64,000 nt of DNA, taken from positions 55,491,000-55,554,999 of the forward strand of contig OW121740.1 in assembly GCA_933228675.1 (NCBI GenBank). Direction: 5' to 3'. Shown one piece after another: positions 11,229 through 22,422 of the stretch. The notes under the pieces were generated by a model. The model worked only from the letters and a program-made list of their open reading frames with translations, made no database searches and was not told the origin of the DNA. This DNA is from Stomorhina lunata. Lineage: Eukaryota; Arthropoda; Insecta; Diptera; Rhiniidae. Within the stretch, counting starts at the first letter, position 1. The number at the start of each line of letters is the position of its first letter. Made by a program: the position numbers and the translations under genes.

Positions 11229-12336
11229 TAGGGATGAAACGATACGAGTAAATATAAGTACTTACTCGATACTTTTTCTTCGATACCAACTACTTTTGGT
11301 ATCGATACTTTAGCACCAACTACCAAGTAGATATCGGTAAAAAAGTACTTGTATCGGTCAAAAGTACTTGTTACATATTACACACACAGAAACAGTATTA
11401 ATCGCGGAGTCGTTCAAAAGAAAATTTAATTTTAATTAATTAAAAAATTAAATTAATTGTTATAAATAAAGGACCTGATTCACAAGGACGGAAAAGAGAT
11501 GTTTGAGAAAATTTTGTATGGAAAAATTTCAAAACCGTCGTGCGTTTTAGTGAATAAGGGGGTAAGTTTAGGTTTTATTGAATTGTGACTATATTGGAGC
11601 AATGGCGAGATTAAACATGACACAAACATTTGATTTATAAGCAGATTGTTTCTTTTTTCAGAGGTACGTACGAACGTAATTCCCACAAAATTCCAATTGA
11701 AACAAGGGGTACTTCTCTCAGACAATGAGAGAAGTACCCCTGCATCCGATTCTAATATAGACTCATTGAAAGAGACCAACGTTTTAACTCCGGCTTCGAA
11801 TTACAAATGCGTGGCTAGCTGAGTTATGAGGTTTTTTTGAAAATTTATTTTATTCAAGTGGGTCTGGCCGGGGATCTGGTTTTTCAGAAGGTGGCGCAAA
11901 ATATAGCAATATAAATATATCTATGTGTATATTATATCTCATAAGGAGAAATATGAGGTCGGTGAATGAGGTTTTTTAAGATTGCTGAAAGAGCTAGCGC
12001 CATATTATAAAGTCCCTTCTTTTACACATTTTAAAAAATTTTTTTTGACAAATATTACAGTTTAACAATATAATTTTCTAAAAGGATATCAAATGTATCT
12101 GCATTTTGTGTCACGCTTAATGTATATAGACTGAATGCATAAACGAAAAAAGCTTCTTGGGTGTAAATTTTTTGAGAATAAAGAATTCACTAGTGACAGT
12201 ATTTATTAAGTTTATTTTGACCGATACAAGTAAGTATCGATACTTTTATTGCGATACTGAGTAGGTATCGATACATTGAAACCGATACTGTATCGAGTAA
12301 AAGTATCGATACCATGGCGGTATCGTTTCATCCCTA
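11229..12336. mobile_element. Non-autonomous hAT-type element with perfect 17-bp inverted ends
   Basis: The ends TAGGGATGAAACGATAC and its exact complement bound 1108 bp, flanked by the 8-bp duplication GGGACAAC at 11221-11228 and 12337-12344. An 8-bp duplication and ends of the type (C/T)AGGGATGAAA fit the hAT superfamily. Subterminal regions on both sides hold many GTATCGATAC-type words, plausible transposase binding sites. No transposase frame is visible. A perfect 16-bp hairpin lies in the middle (11705-11741). Confidence 0.9.
11705..11741. repeat. Perfect hairpin in the middle of the hAT-type element
   Basis: AGGGGTACTTCTCTCA is followed after the loop GACAA by its exact 16-bp complement. 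It is flanked by AT-rich, non-repetitive sequence of the element. Confidence 0.85.
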
Positions 12337-12480
12337 GGGACAACTCTCGGAACATGTTAACTCACAATATTAATGGGTGTTAAACTAGCTCCCCGGGTGA
12401 TACCATGAGGAGGTGTGTGTCCACAGTTGAGATGAAGGATGACCCAGATAAGTTGGGCTTACCAAGTTAAGACCAGTTAG

Positions 12481-14756
12481 AATCGTGTTTGGTATTCAAC
12501 ATCCCCTACATAATCAAAATTGACTCATGATGGTATTTTTTCATTAACGTGAGTTAGTTTTACAATTTTTTTTTTTACAGAAGATAATATTTAAGTTCTT
12601 AAAATTTAAAAATCATTTAAAAAGACTCTTTTGTTAAAAAAAAAACTAAAAAAAATTGTTGCCCTTGGTGGGATTTGAACCGGGGCCATTTAGTTTAAAT
12701 TAAAATCTTAATTACAAATAAGTACTTCTGTAATAACTTATTATTTATTCGGATGGTATGTTGTAGTCGTTACAAGGTAACCAGTTATCAGAGTACTTGC
12801 CATTACCAAAGTTTTGCTGGGTACTTTCGTATTTATAGACGTCAAGGCCAGTTTAGGCTGCGAAAACGAGAATCAAAATGTGTCCCCAAAACATCTAGTT
12901 ACACTTAAATCTGGGCTCATAATTCTTTGAACACCTATGAGATTACCAGACTTCAAGACTCATCTTTTACAACCAATTATTGAATTGGTTAAGCCCATGT
13001 CAATTTATAGGCAAGCTATTATAACTTTTCCATTTATCTAAAATATAATACAAAAATTTAAATAGCTACTGATGAAGCTGCTGACGATGTGAAAACCCTA
13101 TATCATGCCTAAGACCTAAAAAATCATGTTTTCTATTAAATACTTTGTTGCGCTAGTTACAAGATTCATGTGCAGCTACTGTAGATCAAAAACATCCATC
13201 CGAACAATTCTATCAAATCAGCAGAAAGAAAACCTAGACAAACAAATCTCTTTTTTGTAACTATTTTTTTAAGTAACAAAGTCAGTTAAAAGCTATGGGC
13301 TAAATGGTGGTTACTAAATGCTTAAGTACTAACAATGAATGATGACGACCAGAAAAACGTAGACCAGCCGGTATTTGATGCAAAATGTTTTAAGGCTAAA
13401 ATGAGTTTATTTTACTAAAATAACTATTTTTAAAAATTGTAAGTCTTAGCTATTTAAATGCAATAGAAAAATTCAGTTGCAGGTTTTTGCTGTACTTTTC
13501 TGTATTTTTTTTTTACAGCCAAGAAAATTATATTTTACCAATTATGGTGGCCTCCATATTTGTACATTTGGAATGGATAAAGCTTAAGCCAGATAATATG
13601 CTTTAAAGCACTTTTTTGTAGCATAATGCTGATGTTGTTATTGTTATTGTTACGAGTACTTGACAATTGTAATGTCCGCATTTGTTGCAGAGACAAGTTG
13701 TTGCTGCTTTGTTTCTGCAATTGAATTAAAGTGGGTTTGTATAAAAGTTTGTTGCTTAAGTCTTTCGTTTTATTTTCATATAATTTGTTTTTTCTTATTA
13801 TTATTTTTTTTTTTTTTTCTTACAAAACCCGCCATTTATAGAATACCAGCAATATTTCTGATCACAAGAAAAAAGCTTTCAGAAAACGTATGTGTATTTT
13901 TGATTGTAGTAGTATTTGTATTTTACGCATTTTAAAGCTTCAGCAGCAAAAGCAGCCACGTTATAAGCTGAGTTTAAAGTCAATGTTTTTGTTATTTCCT
14001 TGGCCGTCACGTCAGCTCAAAGTGGGTCACTTGCGATTTCATGACCGACTTTTTTTACAAAAACTAACACAACAACAATTTATTCATGTTGTGAATTGTG
14101 ATTTTTTCTTCTAACAATAACAACAACAAAATAAGCAGCCAAACAAGCAACTAGTCTTATTATTTTATAGTGTCTGTTAGTCTGACTCAATGACTGCTTG
14201 TCTGCTTGTCAGTCATTTCATTCACTCAAAGTTAATTCTTTTCTTTCTTTCCCCTGATTTTATTTAGCTATTCTTAAGCATTTCTTTCTGTTTCTTTCTT
14301 TTTCTTTGAGCTTTGTTGTCTTGATTTAGCGCAAAAGTATGCGAAGTTATTTCTATATTTCTTATTTGTTTGTTTGAATTTCTGCTTATTATGAGTTTTA
14401 AACCTCGTTATTTACAACAGCAATACAAAATGATTTTTTAAGTATTTTAAATATTCTTTTGGCATTTTGTCACTATTAGCGTTTGTGTATTGTGACTTCA
14501 AATTAGTGCCCTACAAATCGTGCTTTTTATAGTCGGTTTCGAAAGAAGTTTTTGTAATACAAAGGAAAGTGAAAGAGGTTTTAAGTCTCTGCCTCTACAC
14601 ATACATATATATTTTTTATGTCATGGTTGTTTTTCCCCAACCACAAAACCCATCCAAATTTAGAATTCTGTAAATATAGTTTTATTAATCGTTTTTTCTA
14701 AAATTTGGAATTTTTAAACAAGCAATTAACAAAGATTTTGTTATAACTTGGTTTTG
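12481..14756. other. Low-complexity interval with a tRNA-like B box
   Basis: It is AT-rich with poly-T, CAA/TTG and TTTC runs. At 12661-12693 the complement reads GGTTCAAATCCCACC, a B-box-like motif, without a recognisable A box, so it is perhaps a truncated tRNA-derived SINE. Open frames at 13535-14114 are composed of simple-sequence translations and are not credible genes. Confidence 0.45.
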
Positions 14757-17700
14757 TCATTTTTATAGGAAACTTTTCAAAAAAATTTTAATTCTATAAA
14801 AAAAATTTCAAAAATTTCTTATCTTTACAGGAGATTTTTCAAAAACATTCATATTTTCATAAAATTTTTTTTTTAATTTTCTCATTTTTATAGGAAATAT
14901 TAAAAAAGATCTTGTTTTTATAGGAAAATTTTTAAAAATTTCTTAGTTCTGTAGAAAATTTTTTAGTAGTTTCTTATTTTTATAGGAAATTTTTCAAAAA
15001 TTTCTTAATTATATAGAAAATTTTTCAAAAATTTCCTATTTTTATAGGAAATTTTTAAAAATTTTCTTATTTCTATAGGAAATTTATCAAAAATTTCTTA
15101 TCTTATTGTTATAGAAAATTTTTAAAAAATGTCTTATTTTTATAGGAAATTTTAAAAATGACATATTTTTGTAGGAAATTTTTCGGAAATTTCTAATTGT
15201 TATAGGAAATTTAAAAATTTTTTTTTTTAGGAAATTTTTCAAAATTTTTCAATTTTTACAAGAATTTTTTTTTTAAATTCTCCAATTTTTATAGGAAATT
15301 TTTCAAAAATTTCTTATTTTTATAAGAAATTTTTTCAAAATTTTCTTATCTTTCAAGGAAATTTTTTAAAAATTTCTTGTTTTTATAGGAATTTTTGAAA
15401 AAAATTTAATGTTATAGAAAATTTTTTAAAAATTTCTTATTTTTATAGGAAATTTTTTAAAAAACTTCTTATCTTTATAGGAAATTTTTAAAAAAATCTT
15501 ATTTCTATAGGAAATTTTTAAAAATTTCTAATTTTTATAGGAACTTTTTCAAAAATTTCTTATTTTTATAGGAAATTTTATAGAAATTTTATAGAAAACT
15601 GTTCCTTATTTTTCCTTATTTTTATAGGAAATTTTTAAAAATTTCTTATTTTTATAGTAAATTTTTTTCAAATTTCTTATTTTTATAGGAACTTTTTCAA
15701 AAATTTCTTATTTTTATAGAAAATTGTTCCTTATTTTTCCTTATTTTTATAGGAAATTTTTAAAAATTTCTTATTTTTATAGGAAATTTTTAAAAATTTC
15801 TTATTTTTATAGGAAATTTTTAAAAATTTCTTATTTTTATAGTAACTTTTTAAAAAATTTCTTATTTTTAGAGGAAATTGTTCAAAAATTTCGTATATTT
15901 ATAGGAAAATTTTCAAAAATTTCATATTTTTATAGGAAATTTTTCAAAAATTTCTTGTTTTTATATTAATTTTTGAAAAATTTCTTAATTCTATAGAAAA
16001 TTTTTGAAAATTTTCTTATTTTTGTAGGAAATTTTTGAAAAATATCTCATTTTTCTAGTAAATTTTTCATAAATTTCTTTTTTTTTATAGGAATTTTTTA
16101 AAAACTTCTTAGTTTTACAGGAAATTTTTTTAAAAATTTTTTATTTTTATAGGAAATTTTTTAAAAACTTCTTATTTTTATAGGAAATTTTTTAAAATTT
16201 CTTATTTTTATAGGTAATTTTTAAAAATTTCTTATTTTTATAGGAACTTTTTCAAAAATTTCTCATTTTTATAGAAAAATGTTCCTTATTTATCCTTATT
16301 TTTATATGAAATTTTTAAAAATTTCTTATTTTTATCGGAAATTTTTAAAAATTTCTAATTTTTATTGGAACTTTTCCAAAAATTTCTTATTTTTATAGGA
16401 AATTGTTCAAAAAGTTTTTATATTTATAGGAAATTTTTCAAAAATTTCTTATTTTTATAGGAAATTTTTCAAAAACTTCTTATTTTTATAGGAGATTTTT
16501 CAAAAATTTCTTATTTTTATAGGAGATTTTTCAAAAATATCTTCTTCTTATAGGAAATTTTTCAAAAATTTCTTATTTTGATATGAAATTTTTCAAAACT
16601 TTCTTGTTTTTATAGGAAATTTTTCAAAAATTTCCCATTTTTATAGGAAAATTTTCAAAAATTTACTGGTTTTATAGGAAATTTTTCAAAAATTTTTATT
16701 TTTGTTGGAAATTTTTCAAAAATTTCTTATTTTTATAGGAAATTTTTCAAAAATTTCTTATTTTTATAAGAAATTAAAAAAACCTTATTTTTCTTATAAA
16801 GGTAAGACATTTTTAAAAATTTTCTTATTTTTATAGGAAATTTTTCAACATTTTCTTAATTTTACAGGAAATTTTTAAAAAATTTTATATTTTTACAGGA
16901 AATTTTTTAAAATTTTCTTATTTTTATAGGAAATTTTTCAAAAATTTCCTATTTTTATATGAAATTTTTCGAAAAATTTCTATTTTTATAGGAAATTTTT
17001 CAAAAATTTCTTATTTTTATAGGAAATTTTTCAAAAATTTATAGAAAATTTTTCAAAAATTTCTTATTTTTATAGGAAATTTTTCAAAAATTTCTTATTT
17101 TTATAGGAAATTTTTTAAAAATTTCTTATTTATATAAAGGTTTTTAATAATTCCTTTTTTTATAGGAAATTTTTCAAAAATTTCCTATTTTTATAAGAAA
17201 TTTTTCAAAAATTTCCTGTTTTTATAAGAAATTTTACAAAAATTTCTTATTTGTTATATGAAAATTTTTCAGAAATTTCTGATTTTCATAGAAAATTTTT
17301 CAAAAAGTTCCTATGTTTATATTAAATATTTCAAAAATTTTTTATTTTTATAGGAAATTTTTAAAAAATGTCTTACTTTTGTAGGAAATTTTTCAAAAAT
17401 TTCTTGTTTTTATAGGAAATTTTTCAAAAGTTTCTTATCTTTATAGGACATTTTTTTTTTAAATTTGCTTAGTTTTAAAGGAAATTTTTCAAAAATTTCT
17501 TATTGTTAAAGGAAATTTTTCAAAAATTTTTTATTGTTATAGGAAATTTTTCAAAAATTTCTTATTTTTATAGGAAATTTTTAAAAAATTTCTTATTTTT
17601 ATAGGAAATTTTTAAAAAATTTCTTATTTGTACATTCAATTTTTCAAAAATTTTTTATTTTTATAGGAAATGTTTCAAAAATTTCTTATTTTTATAGGAA

Positions 17701-20436
17701 ATGTTTTAAAAATGTCTTTTTTCTATAGAAAATTTTTAAATTTTATAGGATATTTAAAAAAAAACAATTTTCATAATAAAATTTTCAAAAATTTCCTTTT
17801 TTTTTAGCAAAATTTTCCAAAAATTCTTATTTTGAAAGGAAATTTTTTAAAAATTTTTTATTTTTATAGGATTTGTTTCCTTAAATGTCTTATTTTCATA
17901 TGAAATTTTTCAAAAATTTCATATTTTTAAAGGAAATTTTTCAAAATTTCTTATTTTTAAGGATATTTTTCAAAAAGTTTCTTCAGTACCTGCTGTATGA
18001 GCATTCACTGGTTTTTTCACATCTCCTATATACCCTGTTTGCCCCAAAATTTCTTATTTTTATAGGAAATTTTTTAAAAAACTTCTTATTTTTATAGGAA
18101 ATTTTTAAAAAAATCTTATTTCTATAGGAAATTTTTTAAAATTTCTAATTTTTATAGGAACTTTTTCAAAAATTTCTTATTTTTATAGAAAACTGTTCTT
18201 TATTTTTCCTTATTTTTATAGGAAATTTTTAAAAATTTCTTATTTTTATAGGAAATTTTTTTCAAATTTCTTATTTTTATAGGAACTTTTTCAAAAATTT
18301 CTTATTTTTATAGAAAATTTTTCCTTATTTTCCCTTATTTTTATAGGAAATTGTTAAAAATTTCTTATTTTTATAGGAAATTTTAAAAATCTCTTATTTT
18401 TATATGAACTTTTTTAAAAATTTCTTATTTTTAGAGGAAATTGTTCAAAAATTTCGTATATTTATAGGAAATTTTTCAAAAATTTCATATTTTTATAGGA
18501 AATTTTTCAAAAATTTCTTGTTTTTATATTAATTTTTAAAAATTTCTTAATTTTATAGAAAATTTTTGAAAAATTTCTTATTTTTGTAGGAAATTTTTGA
18601 AAAATATCTCATTTCTAGTAAATTTTTCATAAATTTCTTTTTTTTATAGGAATTTTTTAAAAACTTCTTAGTTTTACAGGAAATTTTTTTAAAAATTTCT
18701 TATTTTTATAGGAAATTTTTAAAAATTTCTTATTTTTATAGTTATTTTTTAAAAATTTTTTATTTTTATAGGAACTTTTTCAAAAATTTCTCATTTTTAT
18801 AGAAAATTGTTCCTTATTTTTCCTTATTTTTATATGAAATTTTTAAAAATTTCTTATTTTTATAGGAAATTTTTAAAAATTTCTAATTTTTATTGGAACT
18901 TTTTCAAAAATTTCTTATTTTTATAAGAAATTGTTCAAAAAGTTTTTATATTTATAGGAAATTTTTCAAAAATTTCTTATTTTTATAGGAAATTTTTCAA
19001 AAACTTTATAGGAGATTTTTAAAAAATTTCTTATTTTTATAGGAGATTTTTCAAAAATATCTTATTCTTATAGGAAATTTTTCAAAAATTTCTTATTTTG
19101 ATATGAAATTTTTCAAAAATTTCTTGTTTTTATAGGAAATTTTTCAAAAATTTCCCATTTTTATAGGAAAATTTTCAAAAATTTACTGGTTTTATAGGGA
19201 ATTTTTCAAAAATTTTTATTTTAATTGGAAATTTTTCAAAAATTTCTTATTTTCATAGAAAATTTTTCAAAAAAATTCTTATTTTTATAGGAACTTTTTC
19301 AAAAATTTCTTATTTTTATAAGAAATTAAAAAAACCTTATTTTTCTTATAAAGGTAAGACATTTTTAAAAATTTTCTTATTTTTATAGAAAAATTTCCTA
19401 TTTTTATATGAAATTTTTCAAAAATTTCTATTTTTATAGGAAATTCTTCAAAAATTTCTTATTTTTATAGGAAATTTTTCAATAACTTCTTATTTTTATA
19501 GGAAATTTTTCAAAAATTTATAGAAAATTTTTCAAAAATTTCTTATTTTTATAGGAAATTTTTCAAAAATTTCTTATTTTTATAGGAAATTTTTTAAAAA
19601 TTTCTTATTTATATAAAGGTTTTTAATAATTCCTTTTTTTTATAGGAAATTTTTCAAAAATTTCCTATTTTTATAAGAAATTTTTCAAAAATTTTTTATT
19701 TTTATAAGAAATTTTACAAAAATTTCTTATTTGTTATAGGAAATTTTTCAGAAATTTCTGATTTTCATAGAAAATTTTTCAAAAATTTCCTATTTTTATA
19801 TTAAATATTTCAAAAATTTTTTATTTTTATAGGAAATTTTTAAAAAATGTCTTATTTTTGTAGGAAATTTTTCAAAAATTTCTTATTTTTATAGGAAATT
19901 TTTCAAAAGTTTCTTATCTTTATAGTACATTTTTTTTTTTAATTTGCTTATTTTTTTAGGAAATTTTTCAAAAATTTCTTATTGTTATAGGAAATTTTTC
20001 AAAAATTTCTTATTTTTATAGGAAATTTTTAAAAAATTTCTTATTTGTACATTCAATTTTTCAAAAATTTCTTATTTTTATAGGAAATGTTTCAAAAATT
20101 TCTTATTTTTATAGGAAATGTTTCAAAAATTTCTTATTTTTATAGGAAATGTTTTAAAAATGTCTTTTTGCTATAGAAAATTTTTCAATTTTATAGGATA
20201 TTTAAAAAAAACAATTTTCATAATAAAATTTTCAAAAATTTCTTATTTTTTTTAGCAAAATTTTCCAAAAATTCTTATTTTGAAAGGAAATTTTTTAAAA
20301 ATTTTTTATTTTTATAGGATTTGTTTTCTTAAATGTCTTATTTTCATATGAAATTTTTCAAAAATTTCATATTTTTAAAGGAAATTTTTCAAAATTTCTT
20401 ATTTTTGAGGAAATTTTTCAAAAAGTTTCTTCAGTA
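14757..20436. repeat. Satellite A: 31-bp AT-rich array with higher-order duplication
   Basis: About 5.7 kb of a basic 31-bp unit made of TTTTTCAAAAATTTCTTA followed by TTTTTATAGGAAA, with many substitutions and small indels. The array consists of two similar halves. About 15430-18048 and 18049-20497 share rare variants in the same order, such as AACTGTTCCTTATTTTTCC, a CCTTATTTTTCTTATAAAGG piece (16775 and 19325), and ACAATTTTCATAATAAAATT (17760 and 20208). Long open frames within it merely reflect the simple sequence. Confidence 0.9.
17981..18048 (-). repeat. DD41D transposase scrap, first satellite half
   Basis: About 68 bp similar to the DD41D subfamily B transposase linker encoding VEDVRTPVHARTA (antisense here). 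The next base after its end is ordinary satellite A. A diverged second copy ends the other half at 20427-20512. Confidence 0.8.
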
Positions 20437-20512
20437 CCAGCTGTATGAGCATGCACTGGTGTTTTCACATCTCCTACATACCCTGTTTGCCCCAATTTTT
20501 TTCTCGATTTTT
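20427..20512 (-). repeat. DD41D transposase scrap, second satellite half
   Basis: The stretch with GAGCATGCACTGGTGTT and CACATCTCCTACA aligns with the antisense of 31560-31640 over about 85 bp with few differences. It includes the extra AGCTGTA(C/T)GAGC that is present in that copy and absent from the copy at 43981. It marks the right edge of satellite A. Confidence 0.85.
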
Positions 20513-20516
20513 CTAG

Positions 20517-21479
20517 ACCCCTCCTCAAACTTCACCAGGGGATATTTAAAGATCCTAAATTTTAGGGAACTCCCATTCAAAAAAATTTTATAGTTCCATA
20601 ATTTTATTTGTAATTATATATTTTTATATAACTTTTTAATTTCTTTTACTTGTTATAATTTCATTTTTAATGTGCATAACTTACTTCTATTTTATTCTTC
20701 ATATTTTTGTAACAAAAAATTATCTTAAGTAGTTTTGTTATTGTTCTCATAAATATCTTTTATTTGAGCATTAAAATTTATACAATTTGGTCAAATCTAG
20801 AACAAAAGAAATTATGATAATTTTAAAACAAAAACTAAAGTAACAAAAAAAATGCTCAAAACACTCAAAGAAACTCTTATACAAATTTATTTCTTAACAA
20901 CTTTTTATTCATAAATTATGTTTATTTTATAATTTAAAGCTTTTTTCAAAATTGTTTTATTTTTGAAAAACCTGTTTTTTTGACACTATCAAATTTATGA
21001 GAATTTCTTTATAAAAAAAAAAATTCAAAACAAAAATCAAATTATAAAAGATTTATTACAACAATACGAAGTTGTTGTTTTGGAGTTTTAATAATTTTTT
21101 TTTATTTATTTAAATAAAAAAACTAGCACATATTCTTCTATTCTTTATTCTTTATATGTATAAAATTAAAATCAAAAGACTTAAGAAAAGAACTTGACTT
21201 TCAATTTGTTCGAAAAGTTTGAAAGAACTCCGTTAATCCACAATAATTTTGCGGTTTATAGTTTTTTCTTTTCAAAATCAGAAGCTTAAGGGGTTAAATG
21301 GAATATCCGCTTTAAATTTATATTAAAAAATATATTTTGTCATAAAAGAAATTAATCATTTGAAAAATGTTAATTGTTATTTGGTAGGTAGTGGGTCAAA
21401 ATGAAAGTGAAGGTTCTTATATTTAAAACTAGAAATTTCTTTAACATTCTAGAAAAATAATACTTAATGCGATAATATT
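20517..21479. other. AT-rich interval between satellite A and the gypsy element
   Basis: No element end or coding segment was recognised. It ends with ATATT, the left target duplication of the gypsy element. Confidence 0.5.
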
Positions 21480-21698
21480 TGTGGAGACCTAGCAACGATG
21501 GTTGTTAGTCATACTATTTTGAAGATCTGGCAATGCGGTATTTCAGTAGTTAGAATTATTTTAAAAAAAGTCCTAGTGCCGAGAGGTTGCTGTCAAGTTG
21601 ATATTAAAAAAATAAATTGTTCTAATAAAAGTAATTTTGGGAAGATTCTTAAAGATAAAGATTACTGTTGTGTTTTATTGTAATAGCGAGTTATTACA
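21480..21698 (+). repeat. Left LTR (219 bp)
   Basis: It has a TGT...ACA structure, and AATAAA at 21611-21616 may serve as the polyadenylation signal. It matches 25896-26114 base for base in my reading. Confidence 0.95.
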
Positions 21699-21699
21699 T

Positions 21700-21711
21700 T
21701 GGCGACGAAGG
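21700..21711 (+). other. Primer binding site
   Basis: TGGCGACGAAGG starts two bases after the LTR. The first nine bases complement the CCA-bearing 3' end I recall for insect tRNA-Ser(GCU), so that tRNA is the likely primer. The tRNA identity is from memory. Confidence 0.65.
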
Positions 21712-21734
21712 TTAAAAAGATAGAATAGCCACAA

Positions 21735-21872
21735 AAAGAAATACATTAAATTGTATGAAATACATTAGATTGTATCAAATACATTGAATTGTACGAAATA
21801 CATTAAATTGTGTAAAATACATTAGATTGTATGAAATACATTGAATTGTACGAAATACATTAAATTGTACTG
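21735..21872 (+). repeat. Minisatellite in the gypsy leader
   Basis: About seven or eight units of roughly 19 bp, core GAAATACATTRAATTGTA, lie between the primer binding site and gag. The untranslated leader role is inferred from position. Confidence 0.85.
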
Positions 21873-22011
21873 AATTGGAAGTGGTAAGAAAGTAAACGTC
21901 AATTGAATGGTTTTTTTTTATGTTTGGTGTTCATTAAATTGTTTCACAGGGAAGTCATTGAATTGACTAGCATTAAATTGTCAAGTCGATATCAAATTGG
22001 TAAAAGACAGA

Positions 22012-22422
22012 ATGAGTACTTCAAGTATAACACCTTTTCTATGCGACGTTATAGATAAATCGCTCCTTCGATCAGAGTGGGAAAAATGGCTTCGTGCGTT
22101 TTCCATATATCTTGATGCCGAAGAAATTAACGATCCAAAGAAGAAGAAAAATAAATTACTCTATTTAGGTGGCACACAACTTCAAGATGTTGTTTATACT
22201 ATCCCTGGTGCTCTTGTTGAGCCTGTTGATGGTCTAGATGTTTACGAAATTCTTGTTGGAAAGCTTAATAAACATTTTTCTCCAGAAAGGAATTCGACCT
22301 TTGAGAGACATTTGTTTCGTACGTTAAAACCTGAAGAGGGAGAAAGCTTAAATAAATTTCTGGTGAGATTACGAAATCATTTCTCATTTCGGAGAGACAA
22401 AGGACGAAATATTAGCCATTAA
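22012..22422 (+). pseudogene. gag: gag, 5' part, ended by a frame break
   Basis: It forms the N-terminal part of the capsid-type structural protein of the gypsy element. ATG at 22012 (MSTSSITPF) is the first start after the leader. The region around EWEKWLRAFSIYLDAEE and the later LFRTLKPEEGESLNKFLVRLRNHF fit the retrotransposon gag fold family. After LRNHF the frame drifts into unrelated residues and stops at 22422, while family-like sequence (HFGETKDEILAINLKDKLIDVW) continues in the next frame, open from 22367. The break therefore lies between 22367 and about 22390. Its place inside the capsid region, before the zinc knuckles, argues against programmed frameshifting and for a short deletion. 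Confidence 0.8.

Larger units (their letters stand above)
10969..12480 (-). mobile_element. RTE-like LINE, copy 3, internally deleted and interrupted
   Basis: The 3' end (10969-11118) carries the TAAG-type tail (read here as CTTACTTACTTAA) and the FDLNRL region. It is joined directly to the LINE 5' region near 11118. Complement of 11170-11200 reads GGGCTAGTAACCC next to a 'gataaaaatggg' start, matching 3490-3525 in copy 1. About 4 kb of coding sequence is missing. The 5' part is split by the hAT-type element at 11229-12336, and the outer boundary near 12480 is approximate. Confidence 0.7.

Noticed and set aside
15724..15969. Open frame with repeated YFYRKFLKI residues
   Set aside because: Translation of satellite A, with no start context or domain.
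21498..21683. Frame within the LTR repeated at both ends of the gypsy element
   Set aside because: LTR sequence read as protein. LTRs are regulatory, and the frame has no known counterpart.
22367..22422. Programmed frameshift between gag and pol
   Set aside because: The break lies inside the capsid region upstream of the zinc knuckles, not at the gag-pol border, and no slippery heptamer or pseudoknot is evident.
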